A DNA stretch of 23,354 nt, taken from assembly GCA_965369385.1 (NCBI GenBank), contig CBDUQP010000044.1, forward strand, positions 1-23,354, in the 5' to 3' direction. Under the pieces are notes generated by a model. It was given only the letters and a program-made list of their open reading frames with translations. It made no database searches and was not told the origin of the DNA. Positions 7,317 through 14,549 of this stretch are shown piece by piece (within the stretch, counting starts at the first letter, position 1; each line of letters opens with the position of its first letter). This DNA comes from CBDUQP01 sp965369385. Its GTDB lineage: Bacteria; Planctomycetota; Phycisphaerae; SM23-33. The translations under genes and the position numbers were made by a program.

Positions 7317-8699
7317 TTAACGCGCCGGCGAAAAGACTTTGGCTATCTTTATCCATCCGGATGCGGATTGAATGTTGTCAAACCATCCCGCAGCCACAGC
7401 CCCCAACATTCCCGCGCCCATGCAGGCCGGTTCCGGGCAGGTGAGCCTGATGAACTCTGCCCCGATCATATCGGCTTTCATCTGAAGCCACAGGTCGCTC
7501 TTGGCTCCGCCCCCGGTGGCTGCGATTTTGGCGGGCCTGTCATGTGGCGAAAGATTGTCCACAAGCTCGCCAAGCGTTCGCACGGTGGATTCCATTATTG
7601 CCCTGGCGAAATGGCCGGGCGTGTGAGAATCGTCCATGTCCCTAAAACCGCCAAACCCTTTGCACTGGTTGGCGTTTGGTCTGGCAAGAAGTCCATCGGC
7701 GCCAGCAGGCACGTCGGCCGCTGTCGCCACCAGATCGGCAACGCTCATTTCGGCTGCGTGGGTTTCCTGGTACCACTGGAGAACTGATGCCCCGTTGGTG
7801 TCAAACGCAAGATTGTAGTAGGTTCCGTGATCTATGCCCGGGCCGGTGCAGCAGCCCGGCAGTGTGCGGTACTCGTCGGTGCATGCCAAGGCGGCCATTA
7901 CCGTACCGGTCGATTCGCTGAGCTGAGCTATGGTGCCGGCGCCGGTTCCGATGGCGGCAACGTGGTGGTCCAGGCTGCCAACCGCCATTTGTGCGCCTGG
8001 CGAGATGCCGATGCGTTCGGCGCCGAGGGCGGTTACGCTGCCGGCAAGGCTTCCCGGCCTGAGCGGCGTGGAGAGCTTTTCAATCGGGATACCCAGGTTA
8101 ACCAGGGCCTTTGCCCACCATTTGCGGTTGGGAACGTCATAGACACTCGTTAGCTCCGCAGTGCCCCCATCGCCCACGGTTGTGCCTGTGAGTGAGTAAA
8201 CGAGATAGTCCGATATCGTCATGATTTTCGCGACGCGAGCCCAAGTGTCGCTGTCATGCTTCATGATCCAACGCAGCTTGGCGATGGCGAATCCGGGCCC
8301 GGGTTCGATACCGATGCCCGTGGTGTGCAGGTAATCTTCGTGGCTCCAGTGAGCAAGGAGGGCATCGTCAGGCTTGTCTCCATCGGCTCGCATATCGGTC
8401 CAGAGGATCAGTGGCGTCAGCGGTGCGTCGCTGGCGTCAAGGAGCACAAAAGTGTTGGCCTGCGACGAATATGACAGCGCCTTGATGTCGGATGGCAGAG
8501 CCGATGCCTGCTGGAGAGCTTCACTGACCCCTTGTCGCAGGATGCGCCAGAAGTCATCAACGCTTACTTCCGCGCGAGACCCATCGCCCGTGTTTGTGGG
8601 CACGGCCTGGCGGCCCAGGCCGCGCATCTGGCCGGACTTGTCAAACAGGCCCATCTTGAAAAAGCTCGTGCCGAGATCAATACCAAGTACAAGTTCCAT
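7317..8699 (-). CDS. FGGY-family carbohydrate kinase
   Basis: A 460-residue kinase of the FGGY family (xylulokinase/gluconokinase/glycerol kinase type), usual length, cytosolic. The first phosphate-binding strand GIDLGTSFFKMGLFD stands at residues 6-20. The catalytic aspartate is in GSLDHHVAAIG (D244), followed by GTGAGT and a later STGT motif. The C-terminal ATP site GGGAKSDLWLQMKAD is intact. It transfers phosphate from ATP to a sugar or polyol; the substrate cannot be read from sequence. The ATG at 8699 follows AGGAA, and the gene starts 24 bases after the ceramidase-like gene ends, so it is the last gene of the NagA operon. GlcNAc kinases are normally ROK or BadF proteins, so an FGGY kinase here suggests a different substrate. 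Confidence 0.92.
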   Translation of the reverse strand: MELVLGIDLGTSFFKMGLFDKSGQMRGLGRQAVPTNTGDGSRAEVSVDDFWRILRQGVSEALQQASALPSDIKALSYSSQANTFVLLDASDAPLTPLILWTDMRADGDKPDDALLAHWSHEDYLHTTGIGIEPGPGFAIAKLRWIMKHDSDTWARVAKIMTISDYLVYSLTGTTVGDGGTAELTSVYDVPNRKWWAKALVNLGIPIEKLSTPLRPGSLAGSVTALGAERIGISPGAQMAVGSLDHHVAAIGTGAGTIAQLSESTGTVMAALACTDEYRTLPGCCTGPGIDHGTYYNLAFDTNGASVLQWYQETHAAEMSVADLVATAADVPAGADGLLARPNANQCKGFGGFRDMDDSHTPGHFARAIMESTVRTLGELVDNLSPHDRPAKIAATGGGAKSDLWLQMKADMIGAEFIRLTCPEPACMGAGMLGAVAAGWFDNIQSASGWIKIAKVFSPAR

Positions 8700-8723
8700 A
8701 TGTTGATTCCTGGGTTCGTCGGA

Positions 8724-10046
8724 TTACCTGGCGAGCATTTCCAGCATTGTCAGCGTTTTGGCTACCATCATGTCTCCGCTTTCGGGAGCGAACAGTGCGT
8801 TGGAGGCCTCGTATCCGCCCTCGGCGGCCGCTGCTTCGGTGACTATGTAACCCTGAAGCTCACCATTGGCAAGTGCGATTATGAACACGTTGTCCGACTC
8901 TGCCTTTACCGCAAGCGGGAAGTCTACAAACACCTCGCCGCACCATCCCGCAAAGGACCACTCGCCCACGGTTAGTATCTGTATCTCAGCCGGCATGCAT
9001 TTGTCATACGTGGCATCCAGCTTGCCATCGACAGCCGCCTTGGCAAGCGTGAGGGTTTCTTCCGCGCCGAACCAGTCGCACTCTGCTGTCCGAACATCCT
9101 GCGACGATGCGCCGGTCGTTCGGAGACGCTCCAGCGTTTCGACCGATTTCTTCAGATGCGCTTCGGCATCCACAACCGATGGGAATCCGCGCCTGACCAG
9201 CTCCAGATACTCCTGCGCGGCCCGCAGTGTTACGCTGTCAGAAAACTCAATATCGCCGACTACTTTCTCGATTCGCTCGCCGAGCATAACGCCGAGACGC
9301 TCTGCCTCTTCGAATGTGTTTGCGGTGGTCACGTGCCTGGGGCTCTGGTCGCCTTGCGGGCCAGTGTGGTACAGGACGGGGCAATCAACGCCGAGGACGT
9401 TCTTGCGCAGGTACTGTTTGGTCATCGCGGGGAAGTCGCCGGTGACGAGCGTGGAATCCTCGTGCAGCACCGTCGGGTGCATCGAGTAAACCATCATCGC
9501 CGCGATATTGCTATGGTCTTCTGCGGACCTGACAAGCATCACGGGCACTTCTCCGTCGGCAGGGCCTGAAGGGTCGCGACGGTTTGTGCCCACGCCGGTT
9601 CCGTCGGCAATGGCCAGTCCCACCTCGGCCGGTCGGGCGGCGGCGTGTGCGCGAGTGGCGGCGTCCACAATTCCGCTGGCCATGAGTTCAACATATTTCA
9701 GGTCGGTCTTGGGTATTATGGGGTCGGCTGCGTTGCTGAGATAGTCGGTGGTTGTCGGGCCCGAATGCGTGTGGGTGGCGGTGACCATGATATTGGCTGG
9801 GTCGATGCCGGTAGCCTGGTGAATTCGCTTGCGGATATCGGCGGTGATCTCTCTCGTGACGAAGATTATGTCATTGGCAATGAACATGATCTCACTGTCG
9901 CCATCTGAGAGGTACAGAGCGGCCGCTTCGAGTGGGTCATGCACGCCGGTGCTGTAGCGTTCCACATGCGGATATCCGAAGAGGAATTGTGAATCGACGG
10001 GTGAAATATCGGCGACTGCGGCGCCGGCTTTGAGTGAACCAGCCAT
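8724..10046 (-). CDS. neutral/alkaline ceramidase-fold hydrolase, cytosolic
   Basis: A 440-residue protein of the neutral/alkaline non-lysosomal ceramidase N-terminal family, shorter than true ceramidases. Signature parts are kept: THTHSGP at residues 91-97 (zinc histidine), YSMHPTVL with H190 (second zinc histidine), GPQGDQSPR with S235 at the place of the catalytic serine, and CGEVFVDF with a glutamate at the expected metal-ligand region. The lipid-binding C-terminal beta domain of ceramidases is missing. There is no signal peptide, unlike secreted ceramidases. It probably hydrolyses an amide such as an N-acyl amino sugar inside the cell; this is inferred from operon context with the deacetylase and kinase. 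The ATG at 10046 follows AAAGGTAG. Confidence 0.85.
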   Translation of the reverse strand: MAGSLKAGAAVADISPVDSQFLFGYPHVERYSTGVHDPLEAAALYLSDGDSEIMFIANDIIFVTREITADIRKRIHQATGIDPANIMVTATHTHSGPTTTDYLSNAADPIIPKTDLKYVELMASGIVDAATRAHAAARPAEVGLAIADGTGVGTNRRDPSGPADGEVPVMLVRSAEDHSNIAAMMVYSMHPTVLHEDSTLVTGDFPAMTKQYLRKNVLGVDCPVLYHTGPQGDQSPRHVTTANTFEEAERLGVMLGERIEKVVGDIEFSDSVTLRAAQEYLELVRRGFPSVVDAEAHLKKSVETLERLRTTGASSQDVRTAECDWFGAEETLTLAKAAVDGKLDATYDKCMPAEIQILTVGEWSFAGWCGEVFVDFPLAVKAESDNVFIIALANGELQGYIVTEAAAAEGGYEASNALFAPESGDMMVAKTLTMLEMLAR

Positions 10047-10080
10047 GATCTACCTTTCGTTTGTACTATGCGACCTGACT

Positions 10081-10142
10081 CGCTGCCGCCCCTTGTCGAG
10101 GCGGTAGCGTGTCGGTGGTAAAACTGTCCGGGAAAACAGTTT
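10081..10142. promoter_or_regulatory. two hairpins upstream of the ceramidase-like gene
   Basis: CGCTGCCGCC (10081-10090) pairs with GGCGGTAGCG (10100-10109) apart from one G/T position. AAACTGT (10121-10127) pairs perfectly with ACAGTTT (10136-10142). Both lie in what would be the leader of the ceramidase-like gene on the minus strand. They might act as attenuators or stabilise a processed operon RNA; no T-run supports simple termination. Confidence 0.4.
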
Positions 10143-10175
10143 CTTGCAATTTTCTACAATTAGATTCTATCGTGT

Positions 10176-10294
10176 CGGGTGGCATGGCGACACCACAGGG
10201 GCCTGCCCGCCGGGACAGGCGGGTCGCCATGATTACAGGGCGCTAGCGACACCATGGCGACCCACGATACGACTGTGTGTCGCCATGCCACCCG
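10176..10294. repeat. nested inverted-repeat element (REPIN/MITE-like)
   Basis: An outer pair, CGGGTGGCATGGCGACAC (10176-10193) and its perfect inverse (10277-10294), encloses an inner pair, GGGTCGCCATG (10221-10231) and CATGGCGACCC (10253-10263). The core CATGGCGAC therefore occurs four times in alternating orientation. Between them lies the GC-rich quasi-palindrome CCTGCCCGCCGGGACAGG (10202-10219). It fills most of the 274-base spacer between the NagB-like and ceramidase-like genes. It looks like a small non-autonomous repeat; no transposase is present here. Confidence 0.7.
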
Positions 10295-10320
10295 CCTTAC
10301 CCTGTAGTCTCGCCTCCCTA

Positions 10321-11256
10321 TTAGTACTCGAAATCCCAATCGGGTTCGATGTTTGCGGCGTGGGATTCTGAAATTATGAAATCGGTATTCAGTGTCTGCA
10401 CGAGCGATGAGGGCACTTGTGGTGTGACTGGTCCGTGTGCGACCAGGCGAGACGTGAAACGCTGCCACGATACTTTTGTGCCTGCGGTCGCAAGTGCGTT
10501 GGTGTCGCGAACATACTTCGATCCGCAAACGTCGGCCGGTCCGATGGTGGCTGCACGAGGCGGAACGAACGTCAGATCACCGCACATGCCGAAGCTGCCG
10601 TGCAATGAGTTCTGCGCGATGGTCAGCGGGTGCAGCGTAACCACCCGGGCCGACAGTTGTTTCCACTCGTCGAGACTGTCAGCCGCCAGCTCTGGTGAGT
10701 CAGGGTCCACAAACGCAATGTGCCCAGCCCAACCGCTGCCGCTATAGCAAGCGTCTGCGCCGCCCATGTCGGCGAGCATCTTGCTGTAGTTGTCAATGTT
10801 CTCGTTGGTGAACAGGGTGATTTGCTTCTCGGGCGGCCGCAGGTTTTCGTCAATCTTGTTGTAGAACCACTTCTTCAGTGCGTGGCCGAAACCTTGCGGA
10901 TAGCTCTCGGGGGCTACTTTGCCGTCCTGGTCAGCCCATTCGTCCATGGCGAAGGCGTGCAGGTGGTCGCAGTTGACGCCGAAGCGGTTAATCAGGGCGG
11001 CAACCTTTGCATAGGCGTGGCAGGGGTTGGGCATGATTATGACGATCTTCTCGCCGGCGTCGCGGGCGGCTTTGATGCGGTAGAACATGTCCATGACGAA
11101 GTTGAACTCCACCATGTTGTCGGGCTCGACGATGATGTTGAAGTTCTTGTTGGGATGCTTGGTAATGTCTTCACGTTTGATGTTACGCACGCGCTCGATT
11201 ACTTCCTTGTCGCGGAAGGGGATCCAGGGTGCGGGCTCGAAAGTAAAATCGCTCAT
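10321..11256 (-). CDS. NagB-fold (glucosamine-6-phosphate deaminase-like) protein with altered active site
   Basis: A 311-residue protein of the glucosamine-6-phosphate isomerase/deaminase superfamily, some 45 residues longer than E. coli NagB. Landmarks are HAFAMDEWAD (D105, matching NagB D72), GHIAFVDP (H179, matching H143) and PSSLVQ in the lid region. Key positions differ: NagB D141, the catalytic base, is A177 here. E148 is D184, and the TGGTP phosphate loop is replaced by MPNPCH at 75-80. It is therefore unlikely to be an ordinary NagB; it may act on another substrate or be regulatory. The ATG at 11256 has GGAG seven bases upstream. It follows nagA by 68 bases. Residue matching is by eye against the E. 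coli sequence from memory. Confidence 0.8.
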   Translation of the reverse strand: MSDFTFEPAPWIPFRDKEVIERVRNIKREDITKHPNKNFNIIVEPDNMVEFNFVMDMFYRIKAARDAGEKIVIIMPNPCHAYAKVAALINRFGVNCDHLHAFAMDEWADQDGKVAPESYPQGFGHALKKWFYNKIDENLRPPEKQITLFTNENIDNYSKMLADMGGADACYSGSGWAGHIAFVDPDSPELAADSLDEWKQLSARVVTLHPLTIAQNSLHGSFGMCGDLTFVPPRAATIGPADVCGSKYVRDTNALATAGTKVSWQRFTSRLVAHGPVTPQVPSSLVQTLNTDFIISESHAANIEPDWDFEY

Positions 11257-11324
11257 AACTGCTCTCCAAATGTTGAAAAATCCTGAAAGTTTAGAATCTC
11301 GAAAAAGTGCTGAAAGAAAGACGC

Positions 11325-12518
11325 CTATTCCTGATCGCCGGCTAAATACACGCTCTTACCGCCTACGAATGTCTGTGTGACGTTCAAATCCTTGTCCATG
11401 ATAATAATATCCGCATCGTAGCGGTGGGCGATCTGCCCCTTGCTGCCATCGAGACCGAGCACTTTTATGGGGTTGGCGCTTGCCATTCTCACAGCCGTCG
11501 GCAGGTCAACGTCAAGGAACTTGATTGCGTTGCGAACCGCACGGTCCATGGTCAGCCCACTGCCGGCCAGCCCGTTTGGAAAGCGGCTTTCTGGTGCCAT
11601 GCGTGCCGGGCCTCCTTCATAGGTGGTGATTATCTCTGCATCGGCGAAGTTGTATCTGCCCGGCGGCATGCCCGCGCTGCAGCTGGAATCGCTTATCAGG
11701 CAGACCCTGTCGGGCCCTTTGCATTGCATCGCCATCTTCATGAGTTGCGGGTGAACGTGCTCTCCATCGAGGATTATGTCTACGCTTACGCTGGGGTCGG
11801 CGAGGATCGCCTCGGCCGCTCCGTATCCGCGAACACCGCCTTCGGCGTCATCTATTGGCGGGAAAACGTTGAAGAAATGCGTGGCGTGGCTGGCGCCTAC
11901 GGCGATGGCGGCATCGGTCTGCTCGCCGGTGGCGGCTGTGTGTGTCATGAATACCGGAGTGTTGTCGGCGCTCATCAGCGGGATCAGATCGAGCACGTTT
12001 TCGAAATCCGGCGAGACGCTGAAGATTGTCTTGTACGGTTTGGCGGCTTCAATCATCGCCTTCACCCGGCCGACGTCAGCCGGGCCGAGCGATTCTTTCG
12101 GTATCGCACCGGTGAGCGCCAGGAACGGGCCTTCCATGTGGAAGCCGAGTGTTTCGCTGCCCTCGGGCTGGACCTTCGCCAATTCCGCGAGGAACTCGGC
12201 GTCCTGCCCCTTGGGTCTTGCCAGGAGGGTTGGCAGCCAGGATGTAACCCCGAACTGAGGCATTGCGCGACACGCATCGGCGAACGCATCGACAGAATCG
12301 TCCAGCCGAATTCCGCACACTCCGTGGATGTGCAGGTCCGTGAATCCGGGCGATACGTAGCTGCCGGCCGCGTCGATGGTCTCGTCGGCAACTTCGCCGG
12401 CCAGCTTTTCGCTGGGCCCGATCGAGACAATCTTACCGTCCTCGATTATCACCGTGTGGTCTTCGGCGAGCTCTTCCAGCATTACAACAGTCGCGTGGTC
12501 AATCTTTATTCGTGACAT
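11325..12518 (-). CDS. nagA: N-acetylglucosamine-6-phosphate deacetylase
   Basis: A 397-residue amidohydrolase of NagA type, typical length, cytosolic. It removes the acetyl group from N-acetylglucosamine 6-phosphate or a close relative. Seen: the metal pair DLHIHGVCG, glutamate in GFHMEGPFL, MTHTAATGEQ, then histidine in HATHFFNVF, LDGEHVHP, and the catalytic aspartate in LISDSSCSAG. All positions known as metal or substrate ligands in NagA are kept, so the enzyme should be active. The ATG at 12518 gives MSRIK and overlaps the last 20 bases of the gntR gene, implying translational coupling. It is the best-defined enzyme of the minus operon and anchors it to N-acetyl amino sugars. Confidence 0.93.
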   Translation of the reverse strand: MSRIKIDHATVVMLEELAEDHTVIIEDGKIVSIGPSEKLAGEVADETIDAAGSYVSPGFTDLHIHGVCGIRLDDSVDAFADACRAMPQFGVTSWLPTLLARPKGQDAEFLAELAKVQPEGSETLGFHMEGPFLALTGAIPKESLGPADVGRVKAMIEAAKPYKTIFSVSPDFENVLDLIPLMSADNTPVFMTHTAATGEQTDAAIAVGASHATHFFNVFPPIDDAEGGVRGYGAAEAILADPSVSVDIILDGEHVHPQLMKMAMQCKGPDRVCLISDSSCSAGMPPGRYNFADAEIITTYEGGPARMAPESRFPNGLAGSGLTMDRAVRNAIKFLDVDLPTAVRMASANPIKVLGLDGSKGQIAHRYDADIIIMDKDLNVTQTFVGGKSVYLAGDQE

Positions 12519-13233
12519 CGCTCTTTCCCATAGTTGTAGAAACAAGTCTTACACGGTCCCCACGATAGAACGATTCGAACGCCGCAATGATCGTCCCGTC
12601 GGAGGAGTATAGTTGTTCGCATGCAATGAGCACGGGCATGCCTTTCGGCATCGCCAGGCGACCAGCCAATGTGGCACTCGCTTCTATCGCTTCGAAGCTC
12701 TCGACGTGATGCCCATGTGTTATGTTCTCTGCTGCCGTCCACGTACTCAAAAAGTCAAGCCGCGACAGCATCTCGCTATCGAGCGAACCTGACAGCTCAT
12801 CGGGAACGTATACGTAATCGCAGGCAAACGGCTGATCTCCGTCATAGTCCACGCGCTCAGCGGTCAGGCAACGCTGCCCCTTCAGCAGGCCGAAGCTGTC
12901 TGCGATGTGCTCGGGGGGAGTCTCATGCTTGCACGAGACCACTTCCCTGCGGAAATCCGGGGCCGCTGCCCGAATCGAGCCAACGAAGTCGCCGCCGGAG
13001 ATAGGTATCTTGCGGGTGCGGGCAGACCTGACGAACGTTCCCCTGCCGCGGAAGCGGTCTATCAGGCCTTGCTCCTGGAGCAGACGCGTCGCATGGCGCA
13101 CGGTGATTCTGGAAACGCCGAACTGCTGGCACAGACTTCTCTCGGGAGGCATTTTCTGGCCTGGCACCATATCGCCGGCGAGAATCTGCTGCCTTAGTAC
13201 ATTGAAGACTTTCAAGTATGCCTGTTGCGACAT
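12499..13233 (-). CDS. GntR-family regulator with UTRA domain (HutC/NagR type)
   Basis: A 244-residue one-component regulator. Residues 4-70 are a GntR winged helix (KMPPERSLCQQFGVSRITVR, then GLIDRFRGRGTFV). Residues about 85-236 are a UTRA ligand-binding domain (CLTAERVDYDGDQPFACDYVYVP, ending FESFYRGDRVRL). Family members such as NagR/YvoA sense phosphorylated amino sugars, which suits the neighbouring deacetylase. The ATG at 13233 (MSQQAY) is chosen because GGAG lies five bases upstream and the GntR fold begins at once; a start at 13269 would add 12 residues without benefit. It is the first gene of the operon, overlaps nagA by 20 bases, and a strong palindrome lies in its promoter about 280 bases upstream. 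Confidence 0.92.
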   Translation of the reverse strand: MSQQAYLKVFNVLRQQILAGDMVPGQKMPPERSLCQQFGVSRITVRHATRLLQEQGLIDRFRGRGTFVRSARTRKIPISGGDFVGSIRAAAPDFRREVVSCKHETPPEHIADSFGLLKGQRCLTAERVDYDGDQPFACDYVYVPDELSGSLDSEMLSRLDFLSTWTAAENITHGHHVESFEAIEASATLAGRLAMPKGMPVLIACEQLYSSDGTIIAAFESFYRGDRVRLVSTTMGKSDVTNKD

Positions 13234-13401
13234 CGGTTCTCCGTTAGAGCGTTCCCAACGTATTTGCATCGGTCGAGCTGGCTGTGGCTTCGGCTGCCTC
13301 GGCTGCCATCGGCCGCATCACCGTCCTTGCCTGCCTTGCCGCGCTGACACTCAACTCGCTACATCCGCATCTTGAATGCTGCAGTTCGCGTTTGCGTGTG
13401 T

Positions 13402-13464
13402 CGTGCGTACGGCCGGGCCGGGGAGCCTTTGGTTCGCGGCCACCCGCACGTACCCGTACGCACG
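13402..13464 (-). promoter_or_regulatory. structured leader element of the gntR-nagA operon
   Basis: CGTGCGTACGG (13402-13412) and CCGTACGCACG (13454-13464) form a perfect 11-bp stem enclosing 41 bases of GC-rich sequence. It lies in the roughly 280-base untranslated leader predicted between the operon promoter near 13520 and the gntR start at 13233. I recognise no known riboswitch consensus. It could be a structured regulatory leader. Confidence 0.45.
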
Positions 13465-13514
13465 TGCCCGACGTTTGCCGAAGATGCGAGTCCGGCGGTC
13501 GTCGAAGCTTAGCA

Positions 13515-13547
13515 GGTTATAATGTTATAACCAATGTGGGATGTCAA
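13515..13547 (-). promoter_or_regulatory. operon promoter with 18-bp palindromic operator
   Basis: The palindrome GGTTATAA-TG-TTATAACC (13515-13532) is perfect apart from its two central bases. On the minus strand TTGACA (13547-13542), 17 bases, then CATTAT (13524-13519) form a good promoter whose -10 box lies inside the palindrome. This is the expected site for autorepression by the adjacent GntR/UTRA protein. Confidence 0.7.
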
Positions 13548-13671
13548 CGCTGAATCCGGCGAGAGTGGAAGTATTCTTGTACGCATCGCCGCTTTTGGTA
13601 TTTCGGCAGCCCGACTTGCTGCAAGGAACGATTGCTGCAGTGCGTCTCTCTTGAGGCCGCGATTCAAAGGA

Positions 13672-14175
13672 CTAGGCATCCATGCGTTTGTTATGAGCTT
13701 CCTGTGTCCTGACAATGCCGTCAATGCGACCAAGGTGAACACCAGTATGCACCTGAGTGATGGCAAGCCAATCTGCTATGCATAGACCATTGAGTGCCCC
13801 ATCCGGTACGGAAAAGAAGTCGGCTTCAGACAAACGACTGGTGAAGGCAATGGTAGCGGCTCTCACGTGATTGTGCCATTCGGTGATCATCCCCAAATCC
13901 GGAATCAAGTCCGAGATTACATCAAGACCTTTTCCGTCCATAACCAGCGGATTAAGTTCGGGATGTAGCATATGTCTGGGTGGGCGTTCAAGAAATTGAC
14001 CTATATGCACTTCCTCCTTGTGGATGATGTGTGCCAAGTGCCAGATGATGGGCATTTCAGTTTCGATCATTGAGGCGTATAGGTCGACTTCAGGCCGATT
14101 CAATACTTCCATGTCTGGCGTGGAATACCAAAACTCGCTGCCATACATGTATAGGAAGTGCTGCTTCAGTTTCAT
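13672..14175 (-). CDS. DinB-like four-helix protein
   Basis: A 167-residue cytosolic protein of the DinB/YfiT-like superfamily, typical length. Histidines in IIWHLAHIIHKEEVHI (around residues 43-58) and in QVHTGVHLGRI near the C-terminus are placed as the metal-binding histidines of this four-helix-bundle fold. Members include thiol-dependent transferases and damage-inducible proteins of unknown function; the substrate is unknown here. The ATG at 14175 follows GGGAG six bases upstream. It lies upstream of the gntR-nagA operon on the same strand but is separated by 438 bases with a separate promoter, so a functional link is uncertain. Confidence 0.75.
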   Translation of the reverse strand: MKLKQHFLYMYGSEFWYSTPDMEVLNRPEVDLYASMIETEMPIIWHLAHIIHKEEVHIGQFLERPPRHMLHPELNPLVMDGKGLDVISDLIPDLGMITEWHNHVRAATIAFTSRLSEADFFSVPDGALNGLCIADWLAITQVHTGVHLGRIDGIVRTQEAHNKRMDA

Positions 14176-14252
14176 TATATGCTCCCAATACAGTGATCGT
14201 CCCTGTGGATTCCTGTTCTAACCTGTTATCTGCACCAGTACATATAGGGGGA

Positions 14253-14399
14253 TAATGGGGACGCTTCCCATTATTGGTGTACGCAAAGTGTGCAGTGTCT
14301 GACCCCGGATGAAGCATTTAGAAGTCTTTTATAACTCGTTATTTGTGGTCCCGGAGGCGGGTGAGCATCTCTCGCAGAAAATGGGAAGCGTCCCCATTA
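14253..14399. repeat. 147-bp inverted-repeat element (REPIN-like)
   Basis: TAATGGGGACGCTTCCCATT (14253-14272) and its perfect 20-bp inverse (14380-14399) flank 107 bases. Each end is itself an imperfect hairpin (AATGGG with CCCATT). This layout, two inverted hairpin units with a spacer, is that of a REPIN or a short MITE moved by a RAYT-type transposase. The inner sequence AGTGTCTGACCCC also resembles such repeats as I remember them. It sits between the divergent DinB-like and deoR-type genes. Confidence 0.75.
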
Positions 14400-14484
14400 A
14401 AAATACAACGAACGTTACCGCTATCGACATTTATTGCTGGTCTCCTGCCGAGCAAAGTGACTCATGAGAATCGCCGTGAAATCG

Positions 14485-14527
14485 TTGACAAAAATGTGTG
14501 AATGTGTTAATTATAACAAAAGTTAAC
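14485..14527 (+). promoter_or_regulatory. promoter and GTTAA-type operator of the DeoR-family gene
   Basis: TTGACA (14485-14490), 18 bases, then AATTAT (14509-14514) form a likely promoter. The dyad GTTA-ATTA-TAAC (14506-14517) covers the -10 box, and a GTTAAC palindrome follows at 14522-14527, a fitting pattern for repressor binding. The half-site TTATAAC is shared with the palindrome at 13515-13532 in front of the GntR/UTRA gene. Confidence 0.5.
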
Positions 14528-14549
14528 TAACTCTTTCATGAGGAAGGCT

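Larger units (their letters stand above)
13234..13671. other. intergenic region upstream of the gntR-nagA operon
   Basis: 438 bases between the DinB-like gene and gntR, both on the minus strand. It holds the palindromic promoter, the long leader and the 11-bp stem described separately. Open frames on either strand here lack ribosome binding sites and recognisable protein character. No clear terminator for the DinB-like gene is seen. Confidence 0.5.
14176..14549. other. divergent intergenic region with repeat element and promoter
   Basis: 374 bases between the DinB-like gene and the DeoR-family gene. The left third must carry the DinB-like promoter, which I cannot define well. The middle is the 147-bp inverted-repeat element, and the right end is the DeoR-family promoter. 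No gene is visible. Confidence 0.5.

Noticed and set aside
10144..10371. 75-residue plus-strand open frame across the inverted-repeat element
   Set aside because: It consists mainly of repeat sequence and has no ribosome binding site.
13509..13785. Short open frames on both strands between the DinB-like gene and the gntR promoter
   Set aside because: They overlap the operator palindrome and the end of the DinB-like gene and lack start signals.
14402..14408. AATACAA, a half-site of the GntR-LacI operator, before the DeoR-family gene
   Set aside because: A single seven-base match without its inverted partner is expected by chance.
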